NCBI GenBank assembly: GCA_034096865.1
Contig: JAWQFJ010002821.1
Coordinates: 1 to 64,000 of the forward strand
Direction of reading: 5' to 3'
DNA: 64,000 nt
From: Theodoxus fluviatilis
Lineage: Eukaryota > Mollusca > Gastropoda > Cycloneritida > Neritidae
The translations under genes and the position numbers were made by a program. Positions 23,540 to 34,324 of the stretch are shown in pieces (position 1 is the first letter of the stretch; the number at the start of each line of letters is the position of its first letter). The notes beneath the pieces were generated by a model, which did not search any database, was not told the DNA's origin, and was given only the letters and a program-made list of their open reading frames with translations.

Positions 23540-25159
23540 CTAGCATTCTCTTTCAAGCTTAACCTTTTTCTTCCTTGATTTCCACTCATACCACTTCCTC
23601 TCTCGCTGTTTTGCTTCTCCTGGACATCCTACCGCGTTCATCACTCTTTCTTTCCAACTGCTCAGAAAGGAAAACACATCCACATGCTTCTCCTGATCTT
23701 TCTCCACTGCTTTCATCATTTCCTCTCTCAAATCACGCAGCCTTTCAACCCTTGTCTCCACACAAGGCTCAGGCTTCCCATCTATCTCTCCCTTGACCTC
23801 TATCTCTACTTTCATCTCTACTTCTTCTTCCTCCATCTCTTCCTCAACTTCTCCCTCAATTCCCACACACACTTCTCTCTCCTCCACTTTCCCTAGTGGT
23901 TCCAACCCACACCTCTCTGATTCACCACCTCTCTCTCGATCATTAGATCGACCACCACCCATCACAGGTGACAAAAACGAGTCTTCTAACTCCACATCAG
24001 TCTCTTCACAAGACTCACACTTGACCTCCATCGTGCATTCCTCCCTAGAAACATGCCGCTGTTGCACGCTCATCGCTCCTTCGTCCGTCCTCTCTTCCTT
24101 TTCTCTCCCACACTCGTCTTCTCTCTCTACTCCCACTAACTCTTCTTCTCTGCCCCCTTTCTCCACTCCCTCTAGCACTTCTTCCTTCATAGTGCTCTCT
24201 GCCTTCTCACTAATCTCATCATGAAGCTGGTCCTCCAACTTCACCTCTGAATTCTCCATCCTCTGCGGGGTGGACCGTGTCAACACCCTATCTCGGAGTA
24301 CTCCATCATCCTCTCTCTCAGACTCACTCTCCCCACTCTGGAGGGCTTTGAGCAACACAGGCTCCCCTATCTCACATGCATGACTAACAAGTTCTCCCGG
24401 GGTGACTATCACTTCCCGGCCTGCTAGATCATTCCCCAACATCACATCAACACCTGGAACAGGTAACTCCTTCAACACGCCAACTACTGCGTGACCACAA
24501 TAAACATTTGTCTTCAGCCTTACTTCATGTAAGGGAGTGGAATGACCACTACTGCCAACGCGTGACAACACAACTACACCACCCCAGCCTGTCACTCGAA
24601 CTCTCTCCCCAGTGTCCGACTCTCCCCAGTCTGACAGAACCCCAGACCGCACTAACGTGATTTGTGCGCCGGTACAACGCCGCACCGTGATAGGTACTTC
24701 CCTTTTCCCCACACACAATTTCCCCGTGGACACATACGGAGTGAAACACTCCTCAACATGCTTGAGTCTATGTTTCTCACACGACCCATTCTCTCCATGC
24801 TCCACTCCACCCACGGTCTCACACACCGGTCGGCTATCCTCTAGCACTATGCCAAGGTTTCTCACCAAAGCTACCCGAGCTCCAGGGTCATGAATCAACT
24901 TCACTCTACAATCCTTAGCTATGTGCCCATTTTTTAGGCATCTGTAGCACTTGAAAACCCTGGGTGACCTGCTTCCACTTCGTTGCTCATCTCTCTTCTT
25001 TCTCTCCTTCCCACACTCATGCCTCCAGTGTCCAAATCTAAAACATCGATAACACTTGACATCTCTCTTCCCATCTCCACATTCTCTCTCTCCAATTCTC
25101 CAGGGCTCATAGGCTGGAAGAAGCTCTTCTTCTCTCTCTCTCTGGATCCACCTCTCCAT
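23540..25159 (-). CDS. Gag/protease-like protein of the non-autonomous element (539 aa)
   Basis: The ATG at 25159 opens a 539-codon frame. Two CCHC zinc knuckles lie at residues 36-49 (CYRCFRFGHWRHEC) and 71-84 (CYRCLKNGHIAKDC), the nucleic-acid-binding mark of Gag. At about 155-265 is a retropepsin-like fold ending DVMLGNDLAG, but the expected catalytic DTG reads CTG within RRCTGAQITLV, so protease activity is probably lost. Residues from about 290 to 500 are Glu-rich. No polymerase follows. The intact frame and near-identical LTRs suggest recent activity with help from another element. Confidence 0.75.
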   Translation of the reverse strand: MERWIQREREEELLPAYEPWRIGERECGDGKRDVKCYRCFRFGHWRHECGKERKKRDEQRSGSRSPRVFKCYRCLKNGHIAKDCRVKLIHDPGARVALVRNLGIVLEDSRPVCETVGGVEHGENGSCEKHRLKHVEECFTPYVSTGKLCVGKREVPITVRRCTGAQITLVRSGVLSDWGESDTGERVRVTGWGGVVVLSRVGSSGHSTPLHEVRLKTNVYCGHAVVGVLKELPVPGVDVMLGNDLAGREVIVTPGELVSHACEIGEPVLLKALQSGESESEREDDGVLRDRVLTRSTPQRMENSEVKLEDQLHDEISEKAESTMKEEVLEGVEKGGREEELVGVEREDECGREKEERTDEGAMSVQQRHVSREECTMEVKCESCEETDVELEDSFLSPVMGGGRSNDRERGGESERCGLEPLGKVEEREVCVGIEGEVEEEMEEEEVEMKVEIEVKGEIDGKPEPCVETRVERLRDLREEMMKAVEKDQEKHVDVFSFLSSWKERVMNAVGCPGEAKQRERKWYEWKSRKKKVKLEREC

Positions 25160-25199
25160 CTTTCTGCAATCTCTCTCTCACTGCAGACGCTTATCTCCC

Positions 25200-25572
25200 C
25201 ATGCTCAGGTTTCACACCTCTCCATCTCACTGCACAGTCACAACTGTCTATAAGGCTTCACACCTCCAATCAACACAACTAAGGCTTCACACCTCAAACA
25301 GTACAGGTGAGGTTTCTCACCTGCACCACTACCTGTTAGGTTTCCCACCCACAGCAACACTGATTAGGATTCCCACCTAAACACATGTGAGATTTCTCAC
25401 CCACAATGACTTAATTAATCAGGCTTCACACCTTTGATGAGGCTTCTCACCTTCATCGTTAATTAAGCAGGCTTCACACCTGTCATCATCACAAATAAGG
25501 TTTCACACCTGAATCAACACAAATAAGGTTTCACACCTTCATAATCACAGATAAGGTTTCACACCTGCTCAC
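25200..25572. repeat. Degenerate tandem array with TCACACCT cores
   Basis: About 13 copies of AGG(T/C)TTC(A/T)CACCT at 25-30-bp intervals. Eight contain exact TCACACCT, the T-box half-site consensus. It lies between the Gag fragment and the zinc-knuckle ORF. Confidence 0.7.
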
Positions 25573-25793
25573 ACCATAGCATGGGTTTGACCACTACGGC
25601 AATCTCTGGCGTAGTGGCCAAACCTCTGGCATTTATAACACTGCTCTCACTGCTTGTCAGCTCCAATAAACAAACTCCTTCTATCTCAACTCCAGTTCTC
25701 TCAGACGAACTGACGCCTCTACTGACATCTCCCCATGCACAGACACTTTCGCCTCACCAACCTCACAACGTGCTGCCAACACGAAGTTAATCA

Positions 25794-25931
25794 TTATTTG
25801 TCACAACTCCCCGCCTTTTTAGTTCCTCCGCTCACCACCAAGCCAAAATGTTTCACTAAATCATCCAACCCTGCCCTGTCTAGTGACAAAATATCCTTCA
25901 CGCTAGGCCTACCCTCTATCACTTTAGCCAT
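25794..25931 (-). pseudogene. Gag N-terminal fragment
   Basis: An ATG at 25931 opens a 45-residue frame with LDRAGLDDLVKHFGLVV, like the short helical N-terminus of many gypsy-type Gag proteins. A stop at 25794 separates it from the zinc-knuckle ORF, so Gag is split in this copy unless splicing joins the parts. Confidence 0.45.
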
Positions 25932-26175
25932 AGCGACACAGGAAGAACCCACAGGCAGTACAAAAAGGTCACAGAGCAACTTCAACCTAAATTCATGCAA
26001 TCAAAAAAATAATGCAGGCAGCAAGATTTCACATGTGAGGGTACCCTCAACAATTCTATCAATGCATGATGAGTGACATATCATGACACAACACAACAGT
26101 TTCGACCAAAGGGAGTGTCTACTCTGTATCAGAGATAGAAAATTTCCACAACTACATTTACTGACTTAAATCTAT

Positions 26176-26188
26176 GGACGAGCCCCCA
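26176..26188 (-). other. Primer binding site, tRNA-Pro type
   Basis: TGGGGGCTCGTCC on the minus strand, four bases inside the 5' LTR. These 13 bases equal the start of the classic tRNA-Pro primer site of gammaretroviruses. Confidence 0.75.
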
Positions 26189-26192
26189 TTGC

Positions 26193-27454
26193 TGTGACGT
26201 TGCTCCTCCTGTGTTCTGGAAAAACACTGGTTCGGTGCTACATGCACTTGTCTAGGGGATTAATTCTTGTGGAGGAGAAACTCAACAGGTTAATTTTCCT
26301 TTCAAACTCATGCAATGACGCAAGAGGACACAAGATGATAATTAAGAGGAAACTTTAATGATTCTGGAAGTGATTCAAAATAATGATTGGTAAATCAATT
26401 TGCATGCATGAAACTCCTTTGTTCAATCCTAATTTTAGCCAGCCAGCCTTTTTCATAAAATGGTAAAACTTATCTGAGTTCACTGAGTCCGTTCTGTGGA
26501 GGAATGATGAAGGGTGTCAGGGCGGCGAGACCCTGTAGTTGCACTGGCAGAGGGGGTCAGGGCAGTTGACCCGGTGGCTGCTCCAGAAGGGGGTTGTTTT
26601 TGGAGCGTCGAAGGGGGTGTCGACGGAGGCATTTGGTGGGTCCTGCAGAGTTGAGGGTTGAATCAGCCTCGTCTCTCCTCACGTCCGTTCTGGTGGTGGG
26701 GTCAGGGTCATCTCCGCTTCGGTTGCAGCTTGTTAGCGAGCTGCTGCCCGCATCTGCTCCATCCAGGGGGGCTGGAGGCGGTGGGTTGAAGGAGGGTGGG
26801 GAGGGGAACCATTCCCTGTCCTCCCTTAGGTCAGACTGGCCTTAACTGATACCATGATTGTATTCTCTCGCTCCCAGCAGAGGGGCAAACACCCAGTCCC
26901 CAAACACGCCCGTCCCCAAACACGCCAGTCCCCAAACACGCCAGTTCCCAAACACGCCAGTTCCACTAGCAGACTGCTGTCTGTATTTATCCCCTGCTCC
27001 CATGTCTCCATTGAGAGTCTCAGAGACTCACCAATGGGAAGAAGGGGATGTTTGGCGCCTGCTGACTAAGCACTTTTCTACCGCCCAAACTCTTAAAAGT
27101 TCACTACTCTGGGCCAATGGGAAAGAAGAGAAAATTGGCGCATTTTCGTCCCACTGTGTTCAAAGTCTCCCACAGTCAGCACAAATTCTCTGGGCTCAAA
27201 GCTTGGCGCCCAAACTGGAAACCGGTTCACTGTTTCCACAAGACTTCACCACAGTAATCTCTTTTCAAGGCATGGCTGGTTGCTTAACATACTACATTTA
27301 TTTGAGGTCTGGCTGGCTTCTATATCATTAAGTATTCCTTACTTAAAACATGCATAAACACACAATTCATAGTGGTAGTGGTGTGATGCTTCAGTCTTAA
27401 AAACACGCTTAAATCATTAAAGCAATAAAGAGGGTAAAACATGAATCTGTCACA
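26193..27454 (-). repeat. 5' LTR of the non-autonomous element
   Basis: 1262 bp with TGTGAC/GTCACA ends. It contains four to five tandem copies of a 14-15-bp unit (CCCAAACACGCCAGT) around 26890-26965. The other copy is 21537-22798. Confidence 0.9.
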
Positions 27455-27852
27455 CCATTCTACATCTTTTGCTAGGTGTGGTGAATCGAGTAATTAAGCT
27501 CGAATAAACGTTGATTTCTGTAAAGGTAACTGAGTACATACATGTAGAGCATAAAACAATGGACAGAGAGCGCACATTCATAAAAATCTCAACATCGAAG
27601 GAATTGATCCCTATCCATGTTCTGCTCCGATATCTCGCATCAAGCCGAGGCCCCGAGTGTCTCATTTTGTCGAGAGGGGTCTGAGTTTATCGGTTTAGTT
27701 TGTTGTTTGTTTGTTTGTTTGTTTGTTTGTTTTATGGTACCCAGGAATATTCTCCATAAAGCGACATCATTGAATTCAGAAAGCAATCTCTATTGCCCCA
27801 ACACATAACTAACTCCCTCACTGTCGCGATTGGGGCTGAAGAATACACCTAC

Positions 27853-28013
27853 CTTATTTGTCTCCCCTGGACCACACTTCGTCTGCTTGAACTCGACCGG
27901 AAGTATCCACTGGTCCCTGACGGAACCCAAAGCCAGCACAGCCTCCACGGACATCTCAACATCGCCAGCCTCAAACGTGATCGAATCCCTCAATCGTGGA
28001 AAGAGCCAGAGTC
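27853..28013 (-). CDS. TRIM exon 4: C-terminal segment of unknown type
   Basis: Acceptor atcttttcag, then GLWLFPRLRDSITFEAGDVE to KCGPGETNK, ending phase 0 at AAG|gtaggt. It looks like beta-strand-rich sequence but matches no family I know. Confidence 0.65.
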
Positions 28014-28984
28014 CTGAAAAGATAGAGCGGTATTTTGTACTGAAAGACGGCAAACTTTGGTTCTGTGTTTGTGTATGATTTCATTCAAAGTTGATTTTCA
28101 TTTTACCATTCTTTCTAGTCATCTCCCATATCTAGACAGAACCCCTGACAAAGTTTAACAGTTCTTCTCTGCTGGCTTGGCACTGATCATTACCATCAAG
28201 TACAGACCATCTCACTGCAGTGGCCAGCCACTCCAAACTGCAACATATCAGGGGAAGCTCGCCCAATGCCTACAATCAGCAATATTCCTGCATGAAGCCG
28301 GTAGACGTCACTGAGAAGCAACTGGTTCCGTCAAATCCAAGCCATACATTCCCTTTTACGTTCCAAATCCCGATCCTAACCCCCTTCCCACACCCCTACC
28401 CCTCACACTCCCATTCCCAATCAGAGGCAAAGTGTTCTATAATAAGCCAGGGAGTCGCGTTTTAGGCAAGAAATCAGAAATAAAAGCATACGAAGCTGTT
28501 TCGACATCAATAGGAGTTGGACCTCGTATAGTAACCACTCACTTAATCCGTGCCTGTTCCATTGCCTCTCATTTACCTGGATAGTCGTCCGAGAAGGCTC
28601 TGCCACCATCAGCAAGCAGACCACTCTTTACAAGCTTCCGAACGCTGGGTCCCTGGGCGTGGAGGACTGAAATGAACTCGGCCTGTCTGGAAAGGCGCTC
28701 TGTGCGTCTCAGGTATCCCGTGGCTTCCTGGATCTGGCTGACGTGGCTGCTGGTCTCCTCCTGCATCTTTCTCAGCTCTGCCTTTTGCCTGTCTTTGGCC
28801 TGCCTCACTTCCTCCAGCAGCTGTGTTCTACACACAGATGACAAAGGACAGATCATCACACAAGTGCACCTTCAGAGGTGACAAAGAGGAACCCATTGCT
28901 TAATCCTGACCTCTACACTCGAAGCTGCCATCCACACACACAAACATACATACAAACACACACAAACACACACTCGCGCGCGCG

Positions 28985-29032
<48 letters not shown>

Positions 29033-32000
29033 AAAATCGACATGTATTTAATAGTAAAGAAATGAATAGTTGTGGCCGTGGGGTTGGTAGTATGACTTGG
29101 GAAGACTGTGTGCTTCATTCATGCGTGTATGTTAATTTTTCCACGGAAACCCATGTAACTCGAAGACATTTCTTTAATAACAAGAGGTAATACAAAAGTA
29201 TATATGATGCTACAGGAAAAAGATATGCATTTCAACCACTACGGACACATATTTCTTCAAACACAAACATTCCGATCTGAATACACCAAGCACTGGAATA
29301 TGACGGCATTTCTGCACCGCGACATTTTTGATAGTGGGTTGGGGATACGAATAGATCCATTGCCTGTCCCTACGCCATTCGTAAGAGACGAATTTCTACA
29401 GAAATGGCGACTTGACTTGCTCTCACTCTAACCAGCCCTAGTAATGTTCCAGGTCCATGGCCTCACATAGCCTACAAAGGCCGATAGGCCGTAAAACTCC
29501 ATTAATTATTTCATTCATTCGTGCATTCAATGAATCATTCATTCATTAAGTTTGATGACATTTCGACCTGTGTGACGAGATTCCCCCCCCCCCCCCTTTC
29601 CTCCTTCGTGTTTACTAACCTGTGGTATATAAATTAGTGTGGCCGCCATCCGTGCTAAAAATAGTAACGATAGTATGTTGTGGCTCGCCAGCCATAGTTT
29701 CCACTGTGTGTTCAAGGGTTTATTAAAGAATTGGCCCACCGCATCTCTCTACGCTAGTGCAGAGCGGAGACGTGTGATTGGCCCCATTTTCAAAACGTGA
29801 CTAGTAGAAGAATTTTCCATGAATGACTTTGCTTTATATGGGAACCATGTGATTGGACAGTGAGGTAAATTGGGCGTGGCCCGAGTGCTTCCATTGGATG
29901 GGAGAGCACTAGAATCTAAGGCGTTCGTGCTTTGGGTATATAAACCCCGACCGCCAGTGGCATGGCGCGCAAAATTCAACCAACCACAAGAGACCATCAT
30001 GCGTAAAGCACCATGCCTCTCCTCACCACGCCGTCTCGCCTGTGTTCAAAACCACGAAGCATCTCCCCACTACACCGTCTGAAGTGACAGTGTCTGCCTC
30101 CAGGGTCAAGTCGAGTTGTCACGCTAGCCGGCGTCCAAAACCATGAAGCAACTCTCCGCCATGCCGTCTGAAGTGCAAGCATCTGCCTCCAGAGTCAAGT
30201 CGAGTCGACGCGCTCGCCTGAGTCTGAAACTATGAAGCGTCTCTCCGCCACGCCGTCTGAAGTGAAAAGCATCTGCCTCAGGGTCAAGTCGAGTCGACGC
30301 GCTCACCTGCATCTGAAACTATGAAGCGTCTCTCTGCCACGCTGTCTGAAGTGCAAGCGTCTGCCTCCAGAGTCAAGTCAAGTTGCTGGGCTCGCTTGCA
30401 TTCGAGGCTACGAAAGAATTTTTTCAACGCCTGCTCGTCGTTGGGTCGAAACTAACTTTCGTCGCTTGTGCACCCATTGATCCCCTACTCCCTTTTCTTC
30501 CACCCTCTCTCTCCCTCGCCTGCATTACTAAAGCCGATTGTATACAGATGGTTCGAAGGACGGGGATCGTGTGGCGGCAGCTGTTGTCGCCCACGACTCC
30601 GTCTTTCGGTTTCGCCTTCCGGATGGGACTTCGATCTACTCCGCCGAACTTAGTGCACTTGAGGCCGCTCTTGGCGTAGTCCAGAGCAAGAGACTGCTGC
30701 GAGCTCTTGTGGTCTCTGACTCGCTTTCAGCCTTACAGGCTCTGCGGGGTAGGGAGATTTCCCACCTTATCTGTTTGGTATTTTTATCCGTCTGTGTCGA
30801 CTACAGTGTGGGGGTACTGAGGTCGTCTTCTGCTGGGTCCCTAGCCATATGGGCATCCCGGGGAACGAGAGAGCAGATCAGGCTGCCAAGTCTGCTCTCT
30901 CCCTTCCTGTGTCCCCGGGCAGGGTCCCGGCTGGCGACCTGGTACCCCGTATTAATAAATTTATTTCTAACCTGTGTCAGGCCGACTGGGACGGCAGGGC
31001 ACGTAACAAACTTCATGAAGTATCTTCAGTGTGGGGTGAGCGACTCTCCCCTACATCGCTCACGAGAAGAGAGGAAGTTGTGCTCTGCCGTTCTCGGATC
31101 GGCCATTCTGTTTTGACCCACTCCTATTTGTTGCGGTCGGAGCCTCCACCGGAGTGCCGCAACTGCCAGTGCAGGCTTACCATGCGGCACGTTCTGGTGG
31201 AGTGCCCTCGGCTTGCTCATCTACGGAGTGGGTCGAGCAATTTGTCTGACATTTTTAAAGATCCCCTTGCTGTGATAAAATTTTTAATAGATTCTGAGTA
31301 TTATTCTCGTATATGAGTTGTATTATATCTTAATTGTTTTTGATATTTCCCCTACTTACCTCTTCTGTGGTAATTTTTTAATTGTACATTTTTATTCAGT
31401 GAATGTTTGTTGTGGCCTTGAAACCTGATGAGCCCTGCCTTTGCTGGCTGTTGGGCTGTGGGATTAGATTTTACTGATTCTATATCACTAGTTGAGTGAA
31501 TTGTACTTTTCTCCGTTATTGTAAAGAGTTATATTACCATGGTAGAAGTGTTTTTAACGTTGTGGCCTTATATAGCCTACAAGGCTGATAGGCCCTTAAA
31601 CTCTCCATCCATCCATCCATCCATCCCTCGCCTGCATTACTAAAGCTGCTGCTACAGTCGTCCCGAAGGTAGGAACCTTCGTGTAAGCGGATTTAACATG
31701 AACACGCGTTGGCCACCTCGCTTTAGGATTACCTCGTGTTTTCGTCGGACACAGCCTACAATTCAGTATAGTAAATTTTGATTGGTTGGCGAGCCACAAC
31801 TAATTATTCTATATCAAAGATTGAATTGAATTACTGCATCTCGATTATCATTACTAACATTTAATTATCCATGTTTATTGTTGCTAGGTGAAATTAAAGT
31901 GGTTTGATTCTGACATTTGTCCTCACCGTCTTCCTGTCGTGTTCCATCTTTGACAGAGTGACTGAGTGAGATAGTGTTACTAGTTTGACTGTGTGAGTGT

Positions 32001-34188
32001 ATATTCCCCTAGACCCTTACTCAGAAACGAGCCAAGTCGAACTTCATAACAACCTGTCATTATAAAGCCCTGGTGAGGAGATGCATACAAATACAGCTGA
32101 AGTAGCGCCCCTGTTCGGACATCAAGCACGGAATGCTGGAAAGACCTTTGCACTGCTTGACAGAGTGTACGCAATGAAGTGGCGACCAGGAAGACAAGAA
32201 AAAAGACACTTGCTCAGTCAAGTGGAAGTGAAGAATCTCTTACCTCCTCTTCTCCACTGCCTCCAGCAACCTGTCCATGGTTTGGTTGACTTGGTCCGTG
32301 GATTTGACAGCAGACGTCTGCACCACTTCTATCTTCTTCTGGACGTCATCTGAAATTCCTCTTTGCTTCTCTTCCTCCTTCTCCAAGAGTCCCAGCAGTT
32401 CAGCGAATTCCTTCTTTGCTCTCACGTGCGCCTTGGACAGGTCCATGATGCTGTGGCTGTGTGGAAGGCGAGACACGGAGCTGACGATGGCTGAGACATG
32501 GCACTTCAACGTCTAGATGGAGAGAAGCTGTTGTTTTGTTGTAGACACCACCTTCATTGTTGTATTTTTTTTCCCAGTGACTAGTCACAGATGTTGTCTG
32601 CAGGATTCCATATTTAAAGCATCTTCGTCCATGTGAGCGAAACATTCGGTGTCAGTTGATGACATCTACATTTTCTCTATTCAAACTAACTGAGGTAACA
32701 GCACCTGTCCCATGCACATAACTTGTAGCCTTCACTAATCAAGCAATTGACCCAATGAATCACCATAGTAAACTCCAAGGATGTCACACACTCTTGTCGC
32801 TTCCAATGTCGCCGCAACCACTACCACCACCACCAACACCATTCCCTCTCACACCATCGTTGTGATCACCACCACCACCACTACCACTACCACCACCACC
32901 ACCACCCACCACCACCACCACTACCACCACCACCACCACTACCATCACCGCCATTCCGTCTCACACCATCGTCGTGATCACCACCAGCACCAAAGCTACC
33001 ACCTCCATCACAATAACCATTACCACACCACTATCGCCTCCATTACACCATAAACAACTAGTTGTACCACTTCATCCACATCAACAGCGACCATCAGTAT
33101 TATCATTTTCTTTCATTGCCTCAAATGACGCCTTTGCTCCACTCTCTGCCTCCTAGGACTTTGTAATACCAGCAGCATCTCAGTGGCTTTATTGCACAGA
33201 ATGCATTTTTATTACTTCATGATGTACCGATTTGCAAACCCTATCCCTTTCACCCCTAACCCCTGGCTGAGCTGGTGGATTAGGCCCCAAAAGCCCAGCA
33301 GACACAGGTTCTTGTTGGGTGTAAATGGGCATTGAGTAGCTATTACCCTGTGTTGCATTCACACCTCCAGTGTCATACTTAAACCCTGCTCACATCAGTT
33401 ATTCAAAAGCTCTTTATGTCTACAGTCAAGAAAGTAACTCGACAAACAGCACAATCAACTTTTGACTGATTTTTTTTCCTCTGCCTTAGTTACCACAATC
33501 TGCCAGCTCCCTAGACGATGCCAACTCAGCTAAGTGCGTGCGATGTCAGGACTGCAACACAGCACCTTGTCACTGCACATCCTCAGTGCCGTTGTAGCTC
33601 TAAAGACGCTGCTTACCTGTCCTGGCGGTGGGCCACCATGGCACAGCTGGTGCACAGCGCCACCTTGCAGGCCTCGCTGTCGCAGTACAGGTTCAGCGTC
33701 ACGCCCACGTGTTCCACGCAAGTCTCTGCCTCCGCCAGGAACTCGACAGGAGCTTCCGCCAGCTCCCCGAGGGTCCGGATGTTGTGGTTACGTAAGAAAG
33801 GTACTCTGCGGTGGCCATTTTGGCAAACCTCACACATGTACAGGTGGCACGTGAGGCACCGGTAGCTGGCCGTGTTTTTGTCCACGCAGTCGGTGCAAGG
33901 AACATTCTGGACAGCGGACTTCATGGCCAGGTAGTCCACCACCTTCAGAGAAATGATGTCCTTGGGTAACGACGTGGCCACAGGTCCACTCACGGTGACC
34001 AGGTGGCGACAGGTGGGGCAGCGGAAATCGCCTCCCTTGCTGAGGCTCTCCAGGCAGGAGACGCAGAAGGAGTGACGGCAGGGCAGCAGGAGCGGGACTC
34101 TGGCAGCGGAGTCGAAGGGCTCCATGCAGACGTCACACACCAGCACCGTGTTCATCATCTGATCCACGTCCACCGTCTTGGTCGCCAT
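27853..34188 (-). CDS. TRIM-family E3 ligase (RING, B-box1, B-box2, coiled coil)
   Basis: Exons 34188-33617, 32456-32244, 28827-28577 and 28013-27853 join in phases 2, 2, 1 and 0 to give 399 open codons. TRIM proteins are RING E3 ubiquitin ligases that dimerise through the coiled coil. RING cysteines and histidine are at residues 18, 21, 37, 39, 42, 45, 57 and 60. B-box1 covers about 98-135 and B-box2 about 157-193. The last exon has no domain I recognise and ends at a good donor (AAG|gtaggt). If that donor is not used, the frame stops at 27790. No NHL, B30.2 or other TRIM C-terminus is seen before gene B starts on the same strand. Confidence 0.85.
28577..28827 (-). CDS. TRIM exon 3: coiled coil continued
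   Basis: Encodes RTQLLEEVRQAKDRQKAELR and further Leu/Ile heptads, then a segment ending AFSDDYPG. Acceptor tgtgtgtag, donor CCAG|gtaaat, phase 2 to 1. Confidence 0.8.
28927..29031. repeat. (CA)n microsatellite in TRIM intron 2
   Basis: CA tract with a CGCG interruption near 28976-28985. Confidence 0.9.
29330..29552 (+). repeat. SINE-like element with ATTC tail
   Basis: Core GTGGGTTGGGGATACGAATA, then CATTCGTAAGAGACGAA, then GACTTGACTTGCTCTCAC, then the tail GCCTACAAAGGCCGATAGGC followed by ATTC repeats. Related copies occur at 44.77, 60.07, 54.36(-) and 23.33(-) kb. Confidence 0.6.
29775..29946 (+). promoter_or_regulatory. TATA/CCAAT promoter-like cluster
   Basis: Four ATTGG (inverted CCAAT) motifs at about 29777, 29850, 29869 and 29892, a GGGCGTGG near 29872, and GTATATAAACC at 29937-29947. 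The spacing is like a compact Pol II promoter. No gene follows, only tandem repeats. Confidence 0.5.
30000..30400. repeat. About 90-bp tandem repeat, four copies
   Basis: Units contain ATGAAGC(G/A)(T/A)CTCTCCGCCA, CCGTCTGAAGTG and GGGTCAAGTCGAGT, recurring near 30045, 30140, 30230 and 30320. Confidence 0.75.
30535..31624 (+). mobile_element. 5'-truncated I-group LINE with RNase H
   Basis: Encodes an RNase H domain (YTDGSKDGDRVA at about 30540, then SAELSALEAAL, then the VPSHMGIPGNERAD block near 30835-30880) and a C-terminal CCHC-like CRNCQCRLTMRHVLVECP near 31159-31212. A frame break lies near 30760-30850. The 3' end has the same GCCTACAAGGCTGATAGGC tail as the SINE-like copies and ends in ATCC repeats. 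A 22-bp target duplication flanks it (30513-30534 and 31625-31646). Confidence 0.8.
31801..32243. other. TRIM intron 2 sequence, nothing recognised
   Basis: No further repeat or exon seen. Confidence 0.3.
32244..32456 (-). CDS. TRIM exon 2: end of B-box2, coiled coil
   Basis: The acceptor ccacacag completes Ser-His, giving the last B-box2 histidine, then SIMDLSKAHVRAKKEFAELL, a heptad-rich helix. 71 codons, phase 2 to 2, donor GGAG|gtaaga. Confidence 0.8.
32817..33060. repeat. (ACC)n microsatellite in TRIM intron 1
   Basis: ACC/ACT tract, with the segment CACACCATCGT(T/C)GTGATCACC present twice (about 32850 and 32961). Confidence 0.85.
33061..33616. other. TRIM intron 1, nothing recognised
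   Basis: No exon or repeat structure seen. Confidence 0.3.
33617..34188 (-). CDS. TRIM exon 1: RING, B-box1, most of B-box2
   Basis: The start ATG at 34188 (MATKTVDVDQ) lies 17 residues before the first RING cysteine, and no better upstream start is seen. The RING pattern is C-x2-C-x15-C-x-H-x2-C-x2-C-x11-C-x2-C. B-box2 begins ETCVEH and needs the next exon for its final histidine. The donor GACAG|gtaagc leaves phase 2. Confidence 0.88.
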
Positions 34189-34324
34189 GTCTGGAAAGGA
34201 CGCACGCACCACGTCAGTCTTGCTGTGGGATGCAGTGCAGTAACTAGCACACTGTCCTGACCAAGGAAATAAAAACCGCTGGCGCTAAACTTCCAGGTTT
34301 TGGCATTTAAAAAAAACAAAAAAA

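Larger units (their letters stand above)
21537..27454 (-). mobile_element. Young non-autonomous LTR retrotransposon
   Basis: Two direct repeats of 1262 bp (21537-22798 and 26193-27454) start TGTGAC, end GTCACA and differ at about five positions that I could see. The element reads on the minus strand. Four bases after the 5' LTR is TGGGGGCTCGTCC, the start of a tRNA-Pro primer site (about 26176-26188). A purine tract GAAGGGTGGGGGAG precedes the 3' LTR (22799-22812). The 3.4-kb interior has a gag-like ORF but no reverse transcriptase, RNase H or integrase, so mobilisation must rely on another element. Confidence 0.88.
29677..31800. mobile_element. Inverted-repeat element carrying a promoter-like region and a nested LINE
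   Basis: GTTGTGGCTCGCCAGCCA at 29677-29694 is inverted at 31783-31800 with one mismatch. Without the LINE it is about 1 kb. It has no transposase. The left part has a TATA/CCAAT cluster and a 90-bp tandem array. No clear target duplication was seen. Confidence 0.5.
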
